A program made the translations under genes and the position numbers. Shown here in pieces: positions 1 to 11,186 of a stretch of 64,000 nt of DNA (its first letter is position 1; the number at the start of each line of letters is the position of its first letter). The notes under the pieces were generated by a model that saw only the letters and a program-made list of their open reading frames with translations, had not been told where the DNA came from and did no database searches. This DNA comes from Ciona savignyi (taxonomy: Eukaryota > Chordata > Ascidiacea > Phlebobranchia > Cionidae). The stretch lies in assembly GCA_000149265.1 (NCBI GenBank), contig CH003412.1, positions 218,010-282,009 of the forward strand, in the 5' to 3' direction.

Positions 1-580
1 AGTTGTGGTGAATCGATGCTTTCGGGAACTAATATAATTGTTTGTTTATAATGATCACGTGTATTGTTTGTAGAACACGTATGTAATCGTATTTTTTACT
101 AACAAGTAATTTGCGTCGTATTTACGAAGACTACACGCCCTTTGTATTCAAAACGCCAGTCATTATCGCAATTAGAATGGGCGTCAAAAGTCTTTTCTCT
201 TTGCTATATATTGTTGTGTGTTTAACGTACAAATTAATGCCACCAATCGCGTTATACTATGCGCTGCATTCTCAGTATTAGAATGCAGCTTACAGAATAA
301 AATATTGCCGTGCGTCTATAGTTTATTGTCTGAATTATATGCTGCAAGTCACTGGAGTGAGATTTAGACAAGCAGCGACTATACAATCTCGAAGGACAGC
401 CTAAAGCGACCTTTTGGTTTAGCGACGAGCGGCCAAAATGCGCTTGCCCCTATAGAAGTAAAAGAAAAGCGGGGGTGCTAAAGAGTCAATTTTTTTAGAA
501 TTTTATATAAAATCTCCAAACATGCCTTAAATAGTTAAATAATAAAATCATGCTATTCTTAACTACTTGTACTTTTGTAG
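1..580. other. Unassigned left-edge sequence
   Basis: No convincing exon is visible here. If the membrane exon that starts at 581 belongs to an MS4A-like gene built like its neighbour, this stretch is intron, and the earlier exons lie left of the window. The segment around 380-480 is more GC-rich than its surroundings, but no reading frame or known repeat was recognised in it. Confidence 0.4.
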
Positions 581-691
581 ATTGTTGAATTATCCCTGCA
601 TGGAGTGTTAAGCCTGTTGGGTTTTATTGAAATGCTCTTAGCAATAACCCTTGTTAGTTACTGCAGCTCTGCAATATGTTGTGGCAATTTG
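581..691 (+). CDS. MS4A-like gene, fourth-membrane-helix exon (partial gene)
   Basis: One 111-nt phase-0 exon bounded by a tttgtag acceptor and a gtaagt donor encodes 37 residues of mostly hydrophobic sequence ending in SSAICCGNL. It has the same length class, phase, splice sites and pattern (…GxxxxxGFIE, then a Cys-rich helix end) as exon 5 (4999-5115) of the complete gene next door. It is therefore read as the TM4 exon of an upstream tandem paralogue. Exons for helices 1-3 are not in the window. A short possible following exon lies at 1318-1345 and aligns loosely with exon 6 of the neighbour, but it is too short to be sure. The gene could also be a decayed copy; transcript data would settle this. 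Confidence 0.55.
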
Positions 692-904
692 GTAAGTAAC
701 TGTTTCCTAAATTTTATACATTATTTATTTTATGTTTTTTTAAATCATGATAATAGGATTTTAGGATTGAAGGTTGTTTGAGTTCAAAAAAAACTTGGCA
801 ACATCAAATTCAACTCAATATGATGACTTTGTGAACTTGACTCTGGGCATGGGTTACATTTCAGTTTTATGTTTTGTTTTCGTCTGTTACTTTTAATCAT
901 AATC

Positions 905-1180
905 CTGCCAGTTAGTCTGGCAGTTAAGTGCGTCGCCTTTCAATCGAAATGTTGCCGGTCGCTAGCTAGTCGGCTGTGTCCTTGTGCAAGGCACTTTACG
1001 GACCTTGCCTGAACCCAACAGATTAATGGGTTCTTACCAAAAGGAACGTGTCTATCATATACAACACACTACAATAGCTCCGGTAACCCGACGATGGGCG
1101 CGAGGTGACGATTGCCTGTGTGTTAACCCCCTTGGTTTTCCCATTCACGGGGATAAACATGAATATCCTATCCTATGTGG
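905..1180 (+). repeat. tRNA-derived SINE, family 1 (long copy)
   Basis: This contains the family's diagnostic blocks in order: a tRNA-like head, a block 'ttgtgcaaggcac', a block like 'gattaatgggttct', 'acaacacactacaatagctc', 'ggtaacccgacgatgggcg', 'gtgtgttaacccccttgg', and the tail 'ataaacatgaatatcct'. The same ordered blocks recur about twenty times in the window on both strands. This is one of the least decayed copies. The block order is seen directly; calling it a SINE rests on the tRNA-like head of the best copy, at 59555. Confidence 0.8.
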
Positions 1181-1439
1181 ATTTTCTCACATGCGAGGGT
1201 ACCAGTACAAATGCTGTATTTATTATTTACTCATACCCTACTCTGGACACATAACCAAAGTTAAATATGTTGTACTAGGATAAACCTACCACCTGCAACA
1301 ATGAGGTTTCTGATCAGTTTTTAACACATGGGGCTTCCAATTTCCGTAAGTAACATGACTTAATTTTTTGGATTAATTTTTGTTCGGCCGAACAGTTTGG
1401 TAGTTTGTGAGTGTTAGCTCTAAGTTGAAGGGTAGCAAA

Positions 1440-1600
1440 ATAGAAACTGGTTGCATACACCAACTAAACCCAGTGGATTAATGGGTACAACACATTGCAA
1501 TAGCACCAATTACCTAATGGTAGCCACAAGGTTTTCTGATGGTTATCTGTGTTAAAACACCCCTTGCATTTTCCCATTCACAAGGGATAAAATCATGATT
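1440..1600 (+). repeat. SINE family 1, decayed fragment
   Basis: Retains 'ggattaatgggta', 'acaacacattgcaatagc' and 'ttttcccattcacaaggg' in the family order, with many substitutions and the head missing. Confidence 0.6.
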
Positions 1601-3362
1601 ATTCGATTCTTTTTTTAGTTCCAATGTGCATTTTATTTATATTTAAAATCGACATTCAATTTGAGAGTAGTTGTAGGGTGTAGACACAGTTAAGGCAATG
1701 TCTGTACCATATGCAACACACTTTAATAGCTTTGTGTTATGTGAGGATTACAGTCATAGATTTGACTGATGATAATAAAAGTTATTTGATATAATTTTCT
1801 TTACCACCAGTATACAAATAAAACATCATTATATTTAAAGTGGTCTGGACTTGCCACCCATTTAAAACACTTTTTATTTCATGTGCTTTAGAAATTAACA
1901 TGAATTTATTTAAACCAAATATATTGTTACATGCTTTTTAGAACATCAACATACAGTGTACTTACCGAGTACGGTGCAAACAAACATCATCAACACCACA
2001 ACCCCGTACTTCAATAAGGTCAGAACATTTTTATCAGCTGATTCAATGTACTTAGCTAACTTAAGATGAGAGCAACTAACTTAAGATGAGAGCAACTGCT
2101 ATTACTCTTGCAAGATGTGGGTAATTGGATTTGAGGATACAGTTGGACTGATGTCCCCCAATCGTAATCTATATTGGTGTATATACATCTAGCATATCTT
2201 ATCCTTAGCAAAGTACAGTTACATAGCTTAGTTTTAGATTGTTGGATCGACATCAGCCGCTGAGTAGTTAGGTGTATCTTCGGCTATCAACTAATTGGAC
2301 ATTGTCTGAATTCAGATTAATAGATTGAACTAAAAGTGATAATGTCGTAATACAATGACATAGATGAAGCAACTTAAAGATAGGCTTAAGGTAATTTTAC
2401 AATTCCCATATGATAATATAAATATCCTATTCAAGTTTTATTAAATGGGTACAACTTAATTTGCAGGAAAAAAATTTAAGTGAACCTGCTTGATTTTTCT
2501 AATCTTCAAAAACTGTTCATTCAAGTTGTGCAGGCCTAATCAAGTCTTCATAAGTTCCATCTTCAATGCTTCTATCAGTTTTGTTGCTCATTTTATAATT
2601 TTGCGCTGATTAATGCTGAAATTTTATGTACTGCCTTAGCTAGCAATCGTAACATAACTTTTATTGAAATAAAATATTCACCATAAAGCAATGATGGAAT
2701 GGGTGTATATTTAAAACTAACATTGGCACTACTTAGGTCCGTAATAACGTACAATTGATTCGGTACAATTAGTAAAAATCATTGTTGGGAGAAACCTGTA
2801 TCCGACAATTTGGCATCAAGACTTTTTTAAAAAAGCTTAAGTTTTGCATCATAGTCCATTTAGGCACCATGATTTTCTGTAATTAATTATTTACTTAACG
2901 AATTTAACACTGATTGTCGTTTATTTCTGGAACTTTTTTTATTGAAAGTAACGAAACAAAGAGCTGTTTGCAAAGGCAAGGGGGAATTTTCATCATAGTG
3001 ATTCTTGAAATTTCTGTTTGAATTTGTCTCTAGAATGTACGATTTTTAAAAATGTAAAATAAAAATACTATTCAAAAGTGTTGGGGTGGACATAAATATA
3101 GTTTTCTTCAAGCAAATATTTTTCACCGAACGTGTATGTTTACAATAGAGTTAATATTAACTCCGCCGTTTGTGGTATTTTATTTTATATTCGTGGAAGT
3201 AGTAAAATTTATACCTTATGTGGTATTGGCAAGAGGGAATTTTATTGCTGGCTAAAACTCATTAAATTCTCTGCGTCTTTGATTATTGGAGGAACAAAAA
3301 AAGTTCCGACACCATCAAAAATTCAAAAGTTAGTTGATTCAAAAGTAGGTGTTGTAAGCAAA

Positions 3363-6081
3363 ATGAGTTCCTACGCTAATTTCCAGCAACACTATGTTCT
3401 GATGAATGATATTTTCCCGGGGTCGAAGTACACAAAAATCTCCACAGCTCTAGGAGTAAGTATTTCTAAAAATAAAATTTGTTTTGTAAAAAAGATTTTC
3501 CATGGCAATCATGTTATAATCTGCAATATTTCTAAAGGCTTATTTTGAATAACATAATTGTAAGGCCAATTAGGTCAAAATTAGTTTACCAAGTTATCAG
3601 ATAGTTTAATTTTAGATTGCTCAAGTCATACTGGCACTGATTTCCTATGTTGTGACATCAGTTGCTCTATATCTAGACAGCACGGTCCCTTTCAACATTA
3701 ACACTGGCTCGGGAATTTGGTGTGGAACATTAGTAAGTATTTTATTTTATATGCTGTAATTAACATTCAATTACTGTAAAATATGTGTCTGCTATATAAA
3801 ATCTTAAACTAATAATGTTTATTTATAACACTCTTAACACGTATAATATATTTGATATCTTTATGGGTAAGAAACAGTTGCATAAGTTTTTGTTAATGCA
3901 AATGTGTCTTTTCATTGGGAGATTTTTTTTAGATTTTAGTCTCCGGTATAATTTGCATTGTATCTGGAAGAAGGTCGACATATTGCTGGGTAAGTTTTGA
4001 ACATGTTTTCTTTACCAAATCCATATATTCGAATGTATTGTTCTGTTGCTTTGATGCAATGTGGAAGCTTAAGATAGGAAATTCCACTAGACAAGTTATC
4101 TGTGATGCTAGAATGACTGGGATTTGTGAAGACTTATTGAAGAATGACACAGCCATATAGTCCAATGCCTTACACCTATTCTATGTTGCAATTTAATGGT
4201 TTATCACAATAAAATTGCCTACAACACCAGATTACCTTATGCCCACCATCATGTTATAAGAGTCATATGTGGTAGGTATGACCGGTTCACCGGATACAAA
4301 TTTACTGTTTTTGTTCAATCAAATAATCCTCCCAAGTTTAAGCAACATCACTATAAGTTCCATGTTCAAGGAAACAAACAACCCAGATGCAGTACTGCTA
4401 ATTGACAAATAAACATTAAGTTGTAAATTTTTATTGTTTCTTAGATTACCTCAGGCCTTGTACTGTCAGTTCTTTCTGCTGTTTTTGCATCAGTCATGGC
4501 ATCCCTTGAAATCACAAGCATTTTGTTGACAGGGGGATTTCCCTCTACAGACATTACCATATCGGTAACTAATAATATCTAACATTTACAGTGTCATGAA
4601 AGAACAAGTCTATACTGCTTTTCTATAATATAGATATAGACGAAAATCGTAAAATAATGTTATAATTAAAATATACCATTATAATAGCTACACTAACTAT
4701 TTTTTTATTTATTAAATTGAGTCTATATTTTTAGAATCCTGTGACAATATTTGTTTAAGAAAGAGCTAAATCATTGAGTGTGTATTATTATACAATGGGC
4801 AGGTTGCATCCAAGTTGCTAGAGTGGTATAGTATGAAAAACAATGCAATACAATTTATTTATAAACAATGTTTGCCAACTAAAAAAATTCAACGGGCACA
4901 TTTGTTGTTCAGAGTTTAATATTTGGAAGTTTCCTGTTTTTCTATAGCATTTTATATTACATATCCCACGAAAAAATTAATTTGGCAAAATTTTACAGGA
5001 CATCCACGTTATTCTCCACTCTGTTCTGACATGTGTAGCATGTATCGAGATAATTATTGCATGTGTGTATTCGGGCTACTGTTGTGCTGCTGTGTGCTGT
5101 GGTGTGTCAAATATTGTAAGTTCTTTGTAAATAAATCTCAATGAATTTAAGCTTATTTTGTTGCAAAATCCAATTTTCACCCGACTTGTTGTACTGTTTA
5201 CAAGATTGGTATAAAAATAAGTAAACATAGACCTCTTTAGTTGTTAAAACTAAGGCTCTGATTTACTGCATAGAAGAATAATACATAAGAGCAACAAAGA
5301 AAAATTTACTAATTTTTTTCTATCAACCTAATCGTAAATGTCCATACGTTCATTTAGAGTGTTCAGCATCAAGGGATTCCAGTAACTAATACGTGCACAC
5401 TTCAAAACACAACATCTGAAATCCTAAGTTCTGGTAAGTAATATTTAATAATTTGACATGAATACAAGGAGCAAAAAACTTGAAATCAGGGTCCAAGTGT
5501 TCACAACAGAAGACACAGCCAAACATAGCTGTGTGTTAGATATAGTAATTAAATGATGTTGTCTTGTTCTGGTAGGTTTAAATTAATTAATCAAAAACTG
5601 AAGTGGTATCAAATATACTTATTGCAATAACTTCGAAATCCAAATGTGGGCATGAGGTAGTCTGACATTTATTAGCGCTACAATGACTAATAGAATAGGA
5701 TATTCATGTTTATCCCTATGAGTGGGAAAACCAAGGGGGGGTTAACACGCATGCAATCGGCAAATCACCTCGAGCCCACTGTCGGGTTACCGGAGCTATT
5801 GCAGTGTGTTGTGTATGATTCACACGGTTCTTTAATTTAGTAGAACCCGTTAATTTGGGCAATGTCGAAGTCCCTTGCCCAAGGACACAACCGATTAGCT
5901 AGCGACCAGTTTCAACCCTGAAACCGTTCGGCTGAAAAGCGCTGCACTAAACCAGTAGACTAATATGTCGGAATAAATATCCCAAATAGCATTGCACATA
6001 TAATCGACTAACATATATAAATATTTTTGATTTTTTGCTTCAGTTTCCCAATGCTCCAGGCCTCCAGCACACAAAACGTGA
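3363..6081 (+). CDS. MS4A/CD20-like four-helix membrane protein
   Basis: Seven exons: 3363-3455, 3616-3732, 3933-3989, 4445-4564, 4999-5115, 5358-5433, 6044-6081. Together they make 618 nt, 205 residues and a stop, all with GT-AG introns. The N-terminus (about 31 residues) is cytosolic-looking. Helices fall at about 32-51, 71-85, 92-112 and 135-160, roughly one per exon, as in the MS4A (CD20) family. Exons 2, 3 and 4 end at phase 0. A loop with NTGSGIWCG precedes helix 2, and a Cys-rich CCAAVCCG segment ends helix 4. The ~37-residue tail is short. The chosen ATG is the one in frame with exon 1 and directly precedes the conserved-looking KYTKISTALG stretch. MS4A proteins sit in the plasma membrane or endosomes and modulate signalling or ion flux; the specific role here is unknown. 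Another small tetraspan family (TMEM176-like) is an alternative. Confidence 0.72.
5685..5965 (-). repeat. SINE family 1 (near full length)
   Basis: Reverse-strand copy with 'ggatattcatgtttatccc', 'gggttaccggagctattgc', 'agtgtgttgtgtatga' and 'cttgcccaaggacacaac' followed by the tRNA-like head region. It lies in the last intron of the MS4A-like gene. Confidence 0.75.
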
Positions 6082-7562
6082 ATGATACTGAACTACTACT
6101 GAAAGAAAATAAAACAGAGCATGGCAGTATTTTAGTGTGATTTTTTGTTGTTTGATATCCCTTTGAAAAATATTAATGTACATAATTATAACTGCGGTAC
6201 ATATATTGCATTGCGAAAGATAACTGGCAGCTTTGTACATCAGCTGTACCTTAAACAATTGTGTTAATGATCCTGCACTTTAATCTAGACTAGCATTTTG
6301 TACAGTATATTCATTTATCCAAACCAAACTGTAGTTAATATGAATTGAACTGACAATTATCATTTTGTTGCAATTTTTTGCTTTACTCATTTTATAATTT
6401 TGTTATCAAACTTTAAACTTGGCACATTTTTTAAAAATAAATATTTGCACACTTGAGAGCAATTACTTCAATTCACTTACATATGGGCCTATTCTTTAAA
6501 ATCCTGGCAACCACACAAAAGTAAACATACCAGCAACTTGTTTATTTTAATCGCTCAAGTACATTTATGATGTATATTATTATGTTATCCAATAATATAA
6601 ATACCATAGCTCCAGTCTACAACATACTATCAGGTAAGTTTGAGGGCGACTTGAGGTTAAATTACATACTGTCTGTCTAGTCCACAGTAGTATGTATCAC
6701 AAATAATTCAGCTGCCTGCAGAGCCCTGACGCTCTTATCGATTAAGTATCTGGTCACAAGTAATGTTACCTTATAATCGCAACCTGAACTACCCAGCAGC
6801 CAACAACTTTTACAAAGCAATCCTATTTGGGCACATTAATGGATAGATGTTACATGAATTAAATGGATTAGGGGTTTAAAAAAACGAAAGCAGTGGCTCT
6901 TCAGCGTAAAACACGCTTTTACAGTTATGATAATCCAATAGCGATCACTGATTGTAAACGAAGATACTCCTCCCTTTACGGAGTTTTGATCGTGGATATA
7001 AGATACAGTAAGATAGAAACCGTACGAACCTATTCCTTTAAATGTCATCGTTCTACATTTGTTTTTGGCGCCATTGTTTACTGAACAGTCCAACATAGAA
7101 ATACAGTGTATATAAATCATAGAAGTATTAAAGATCTTTCGATATCTATGATAGAAATGCGAAGTTGTATAAGCGGGGAATCACCTTGGTTTGGAGTCCG
7201 CAACGCACAGCCACTGGATAAATTAGTTGTAGGTATAGTAACCGATATTTTATTACAATTTAGGTCAATGTTACCTTTAAATTTATTTTAAATATCAAGT
7301 ATAACGAATAGATAGGCTATCGGTATTTTATTAAATTAGTAAGCCTAGTAAAACCATTTCACTAAGTTGCAGACTAGAAACCCAGCAGATCCTGCAGCTG
7401 TGCAGCTTTGACACTAACAGTTGCTCTTCCAAGCTGTAATGTGCTATGCAGACGTATTCAAATGTAAAACTTGCCTTACATAGCCTATATAGCAATTCTG
7501 CCATTGATATAATTGTAATGTGTTTTTATATACAGTGTATAGTGCCTGGGGGTTGGTATATT
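6082..7562. other. Intergenic region upstream of the J-protein array
   Basis: No recognised gene. A short exon-like stretch (about 7148-7230: start codon, a GESPWFGVRNAQPLDKL-type open frame, then a gtaggt donor) could be a 5' exon of the first J-protein gene or chance. A pyrimidine-rich acceptor (tttttatatacag) ends near 7536, just before the first J-protein start. The promoter cannot be placed. Confidence 0.35.
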
Positions 7563-8384
7563 ATGTTTACTAAGGTAACTAGCAATGTCTGGAGAAAGCA
7601 TCTTGACCTGAAAAAGTTTTCCATGTCATCAAACTTTTTTAATTTCTACAAAGTTTTGGGGGTGCCTTCCACTGCATCTGCAGAGGACATAAAGCGTTCT
7701 TACATCTCGAAATGCAAGGAATATCATCCTGATAGGCACAGTGGAGATACAGCCATGCAGAAAAGGTTTGTAAAAGTAAACGAGGCATATGATACGCTAA
7801 GGGATGTATCTAAAAGGCGAGAGTACGATTTGTTGCATATTTCCCCCAATGAACGAATGAATCGTAATCCTCGATCAGAACATGCTTGGGGAGGCCCTAG
7901 AGCAACACCTGATGATGTATGGAGGGAATGGAAGAAAAGTACCATGCATAAAACAAGCGCAGACAGATGGGAGAGTCGCAGACAGGACTGGGTACGTCGT
8001 GAACAATTTTGGCAGGAAAGAGATATGAAAAATGCAAAAAGGAAAAATTCTCAAAGAGGATTTTACTATAAGGACCCACTAAATGATTATTGGGACCATG
8101 TATATCAGAATCAAGACCGTAGCCAAAGACACACATCTAAGAGTGATAACATTAACATGGCAGAAAAAGAAAAACTTGCAATTATTATGTTTTTTATAGG
8201 ATTAGGTATAATTATATTTATTCGTATAACTATGTCATACAGATCATTGTCACAACAACAAATGTACGAACAAGAGACCGACTTTTATGTTCAAAGCAAA
8301 AAAGATAAAACAAACAAAGATGCTAACACTCATAATAGCACTAAAATTGACCCAGAACTAGAATTAAAAACTGAAAACGTTTAA
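7563..8384 (+). CDS. DNAJC4-like: DNAJC4-like membrane J-domain protein, copy 1
   Basis: A single uninterrupted coding stretch of 273 residues. The J domain spans about 27-90, with the Hsp70-activating HPD at 55-57 (KEYHPDR) and the conserved NEAYDTL helix III. A basic, aromatic-rich linker (about 105-190, many W/R) follows, then one membrane helix at about 205-223 and a polar, charged tail. This order (short N-terminus, J domain, linker, single C-terminal helix) matches vertebrate DNAJC4. J proteins stimulate Hsp70 ATPase; the N-terminus is basic and could be a mitochondrial signal, but that is inference. An in-frame ATG exists upstream at 7446, but a clear 3' splice acceptor near 7536 lies between it and 7563, so 7563 is preferred. 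It is the first and longest of four tandem paralogues. Confidence 0.88.
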   Translation: MFTKVTSNVWRKHLDLKKFSMSSNFFNFYKVLGVPSTASAEDIKRSYISKCKEYHPDRHSGDTAMQKRFVKVNEAYDTLRDVSKRREYDLLHISPNERMNRNPRSEHAWGGPRATPDDVWREWKKSTMHKTSADRWESRRQDWVRREQFWQERDMKNAKRKNSQRGFYYKDPLNDYWDHVYQNQDRSQRHTSKSDNINMAEKEKLAIIMFFIGLGIIIFIRITMSYRSLSQQQMYEQETDFYVQSKKDKTNKDANTHNSTKIDPELELKTENV

Positions 8385-8825
8385 TAATTTTTTTATTCTT
8401 AATATTATGCTTTAATTACTTTATGTCCATAAAAACAAGTTGGTATAAATATGTACCATGTAATAGTACAATAGGATGGGGATAAACATGCCTTTAAATT
8501 TTGGTAATATTTAATACATATATAAATGTGTTTGTGTCTTTAACTTATTACTTTTATTTTAAGGTGTTGTACCCAAAACAGGACCTGCAAAAATACAAAA
8601 AATAATGGTTTAAAGATAATTTTTTCACTTGTTTTTATGGAAGTATGGTAATCATATGATGAATTTATACTATAAAATAAAAATTCACTTAGTTTGTATG
8701 TAAAAGCTGGAATATTTTCACTTTCAAAAATTTTTGTAATTTCGGGCAAAGTTGCCATGAAGGGCAAAGAAACCCCATTTCACGGTATACATTTTCCTGA
8801 ATAGGAGGCAATCAGCCAAGGTATA

Positions 8826-9410
8826 ATGCACCGGGTAAGTTTGTGCCTTAAGTCAACAACATGGCGCAATACTGTTAAAAGTATATGCACAAGCAGTGCC
8901 AACGGTAACCACTATGCAACTCTTGGGGTGAAAGAGTCAGCAACCGCAGAAGAAATCAAAGACGCGTACATCCGGAAATGTAAAGAACTTCACCCAGATA
9001 AACACCACGGGGATCCATCCAAGCATGACAGGATCGTACAAATCAACGAGTCATATGGGGTACTTATCGACAAGAAGTTAAAAGCCGAATACGATTTCGG
9101 GGTTAATTTAAATACGAAACAATACGGCGACGATACGGAAACGGTAAGAAATCATTTTCACAGAGACAAACCTAAACCGGAGTACAAGGAAATTTTTAAA
9201 GGCCGTCAAAAAACAGTGTTAGCAGCTGTGATTTTTACCGTTTTATTTGTGTACTCCGTTCTTATATCGAAATTTATTGTAAACGATTTTTCTTCCCAAA
9301 AGGATAATTTAAGTTTGGTACATACTAAACTTATGCAGGAATATTCTATGTCAAAAAGCCCGCCTTCCAACAAAAAGTTAAAAAGATTAAATAAACAAGA
9401 CAAAACATAA
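8826..9410 (+). CDS. DNAJC4-like: DNAJC4-like membrane J-domain protein, copy 2
   Basis: Single-exon coding region, 194 residues. The J domain is at about 28-92 with HPD at 56-58 (KELHPDKHHGD) and INESYGVL in helix III. One membrane helix lies at about 130-150, with a short lysine-rich tail. The linker is much shorter than in copy 1. It starts 441 bp after the copy 1 stop on the same strand. The ATG is preceded within about 30 bp by possible acceptors (ctgaatag, atcag), so a 5' UTR intron or spliced-leader addition is possible. The family role is as an Hsp70 co-chaperone anchored in a membrane; which membrane cannot be read from the sequence. Confidence 0.87.
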   Translation: MHRVSLCLKSTTWRNTVKSICTSSANGNHYATLGVKESATAEEIKDAYIRKCKELHPDKHHGDPSKHDRIVQINESYGVLIDKKLKAEYDFGVNLNTKQYGDDTETVRNHFHRDKPKPEYKEIFKGRQKTVLAAVIFTVLFVYSVLISKFIVNDFSSQKDNLSLVHTKLMQEYSMSKSPPSNKKLKRLNKQDKT

Positions 9411-10312
9411 ACAAAATGTTTTTTTGAATAATTTTACCATTTACTTAATTCAGGTTCTTATTTTATGTAAATTGTTAAGCTTAAACTTTTTTTTTGAGCA
9501 ATATTTTTGGGAAAAGAGTAAAAATCTTTAATCTTGACCTAAAATATATTTTTAAAGTTTTCTTACACTGTAAGTTTCCTCATGTAATAACAGTTAAGTA
9601 TTTCTTTGAGTTGGATGATATAGTTCTTGTTTTATTTTATTTTTATATCATTAAAATTTTCCTAATATAATATGTACCACTGTTGTACATATAATTTATG
9701 TCATGATTTTTATGTATATTCTTTGTCCAATAAATCTTGGGAACATATATATTACTACTAACCTTACTAAAGGTTGCAATAACCAGTTATGGATCTCCCT
9801 TTTTGCTCTGTTAGATATACAGTTGTGTCTGGTGTCTTGGTATTATGTAACATCACAACATTTTAAAACATTTGTAAATAAGTTTTAAATAAAATACTTT
9901 CATTTTATGGCTTCGTGCCTACAGTATTTAACAAACAGTTGTGTCATTATCATATGACTGATACTTGATCTTGGCTTTACCCAATTTGATATCCTTAATG
10001 GGCAGGAGCAATTCCTGAATAATTAATTATCACTACAGCTGTGAATCAAGATTTACTGCCCTGTTATGATTTGTATATAAACTTGGATTTTAAACACCAA
10101 ACTGGCAGTACTGGTCACCTTGTATTTTATTTTGTTCATTTTTTTCTTTTTAAATAGACAATTCTTTGTATTTTCATGTTTTAATCGATAATGACCTAAG
10201 GTGGTAAAAATTTGCCATGTCTTAGTTAATATTAAACCTTGTTTACAGGAACTAAGCTAGAATTGCCTGCATTTCTAAATAATGCTGTACGGTATCTAAT
10301 AAGACCACAAAG
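9411..10312. other. Spacer between J-protein copies 2 and 3
   Basis: AT-rich sequence with no supported coding exon. A pyrimidine-rich acceptor (cttgtttacag) ends at about 10249, 63 bp before the next start codon. It has no partner donor that I can identify. Confidence 0.5.
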
Positions 10313-10822
10313 ATGTTGAAAGTTTTATCTGTTTTAAAACTCCATGTAAAGCCTGTCCACAGAAGCTTTTCTGTTTCCTGTTTAAAATGGACTTATTACG
10401 ACATACTCGGTGTTAAAACAGATGCAAGTCAAGAGGAAATTCGAGATTCTTTCCTAAAGAAATCCAAAGACCTCCACCCTGACTCTTCATCCAAGAAAGA
10501 AAAAGATGGTCATCTAAAGTTTGTTGAATTGAACGAAGCGTACAATGTGCTTATGAAAGAAAAATCTCGTAAAATATACGACAGTGGTTTATCATTAGGT
10601 CCAAGAATAAATGATAGTGATTTAGGAAAATCACCAAAAGCAAATGCATTTTCCAAAGAGATAAATTTTATGTTGGGTGCAATTTTTGTAACATTTCTCG
10701 CATTTGCCATTATGGAAATATCTTCTCTTGATAGTAAGAAAGATTTAGCCAAATTAGAAAAAGAACGAACGTTATGGTTAATTGCACGACAAAACAAAAA
10801 AAGTACGGATATCGAAAATTAA
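10313..10822 (+). CDS. DNAJC4-like: DNAJC4-like membrane J-domain protein, copy 3
   Basis: Single-exon coding region, 169 residues, the shortest copy. The J domain runs about 27-90 with WTYYDILGVKTDAS, HPD at 55-57 (KDLHPDSSS) and VELNEAYNVL. The acidic/basic spacing after HPD is shortened, with serines where other copies have basic residues. A membrane helix is at about 118-137, then a charged tail rich in K and E. The first 20 residues are basic and hydrophobic with no acidic residue, like a mitochondrial presequence or signal anchor (inference). It shares the segment SFSVSCLKW with copy 4 (NFYVSCVKW), so copies 3 and 4 are probably the most recent duplicates. Confidence 0.87.
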   Translation: MLKVLSVLKLHVKPVHRSFSVSCLKWTYYDILGVKTDASQEEIRDSFLKKSKDLHPDSSSKKEKDGHLKFVELNEAYNVLMKEKSRKIYDSGLSLGPRINDSDLGKSPKANAFSKEINFMLGAIFVTFLAFAIMEISSLDSKKDLAKLEKERTLWLIARQNKKSTDIEN

Positions 10823-11186
10823 AATCTTTTTACCCTAAAATTTAATTTAAATAGTCCATTAAGTAACTTATTTAGAAAAAAAAAAATTGTTCTTTCATGT
10901 ATTGGTAATAAATAGCACACATCAGGGGTAAGGTTTCACTTACTAAAATGTGTAAATTTATTTACACATACCAGTACTAGTATCAGAACAAATATACAGT
11001 TTAAATCGTTAATGCATCATTATTTTAAGAAAAGGTCATATTTACTTTATATTGCTGATCATATGTAGCCACATGCCATACTATCTCGGGTTGTTTTGTG
11101 TTTTATTTTGATTTGTAAATGAAATATATTAAAGTGTTGGTTTTGTTCTCTTTTAATTTTTGTGTGGTTTTAGATTCGGTGCTGGA
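10823..11186. other. Spacer between J-protein copies 3 and 4
   Basis: AT-rich 3' flank and upstream region with no repeat or exon recognised. A strong acceptor (tgtgtggttttag) ends at 11173, 13 bp before the next start codon. Confidence 0.5.

Larger units (their letters stand above)
692..3362. other. Intron/intergenic stretch with SINE copies
   Basis: Between the two MS4A-like genes I see a full SINE copy near 905-1180, a decayed one near 1440-1600, and a 20-bp tandem duplication at about 2056-2096. The rest is AT-rich and shows no supported exon. The 3' end of the left MS4A-like gene and the promoter of the right one must lie here, but neither can be placed exactly. Confidence 0.5.

Noticed and set aside
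984..1283. A 99-codon open frame on the + strand
   Set aside because: It lies within a SINE copy. The same frame is broken in the other copies, so it is not a gene.
3132..3548. A 138-codon open frame on the + strand
   Set aside because: Only 3363-3455 is supported, as exon 1 of the MS4A-like gene. The upstream part lacks family similarity and the downstream part crosses a gtaagt donor.
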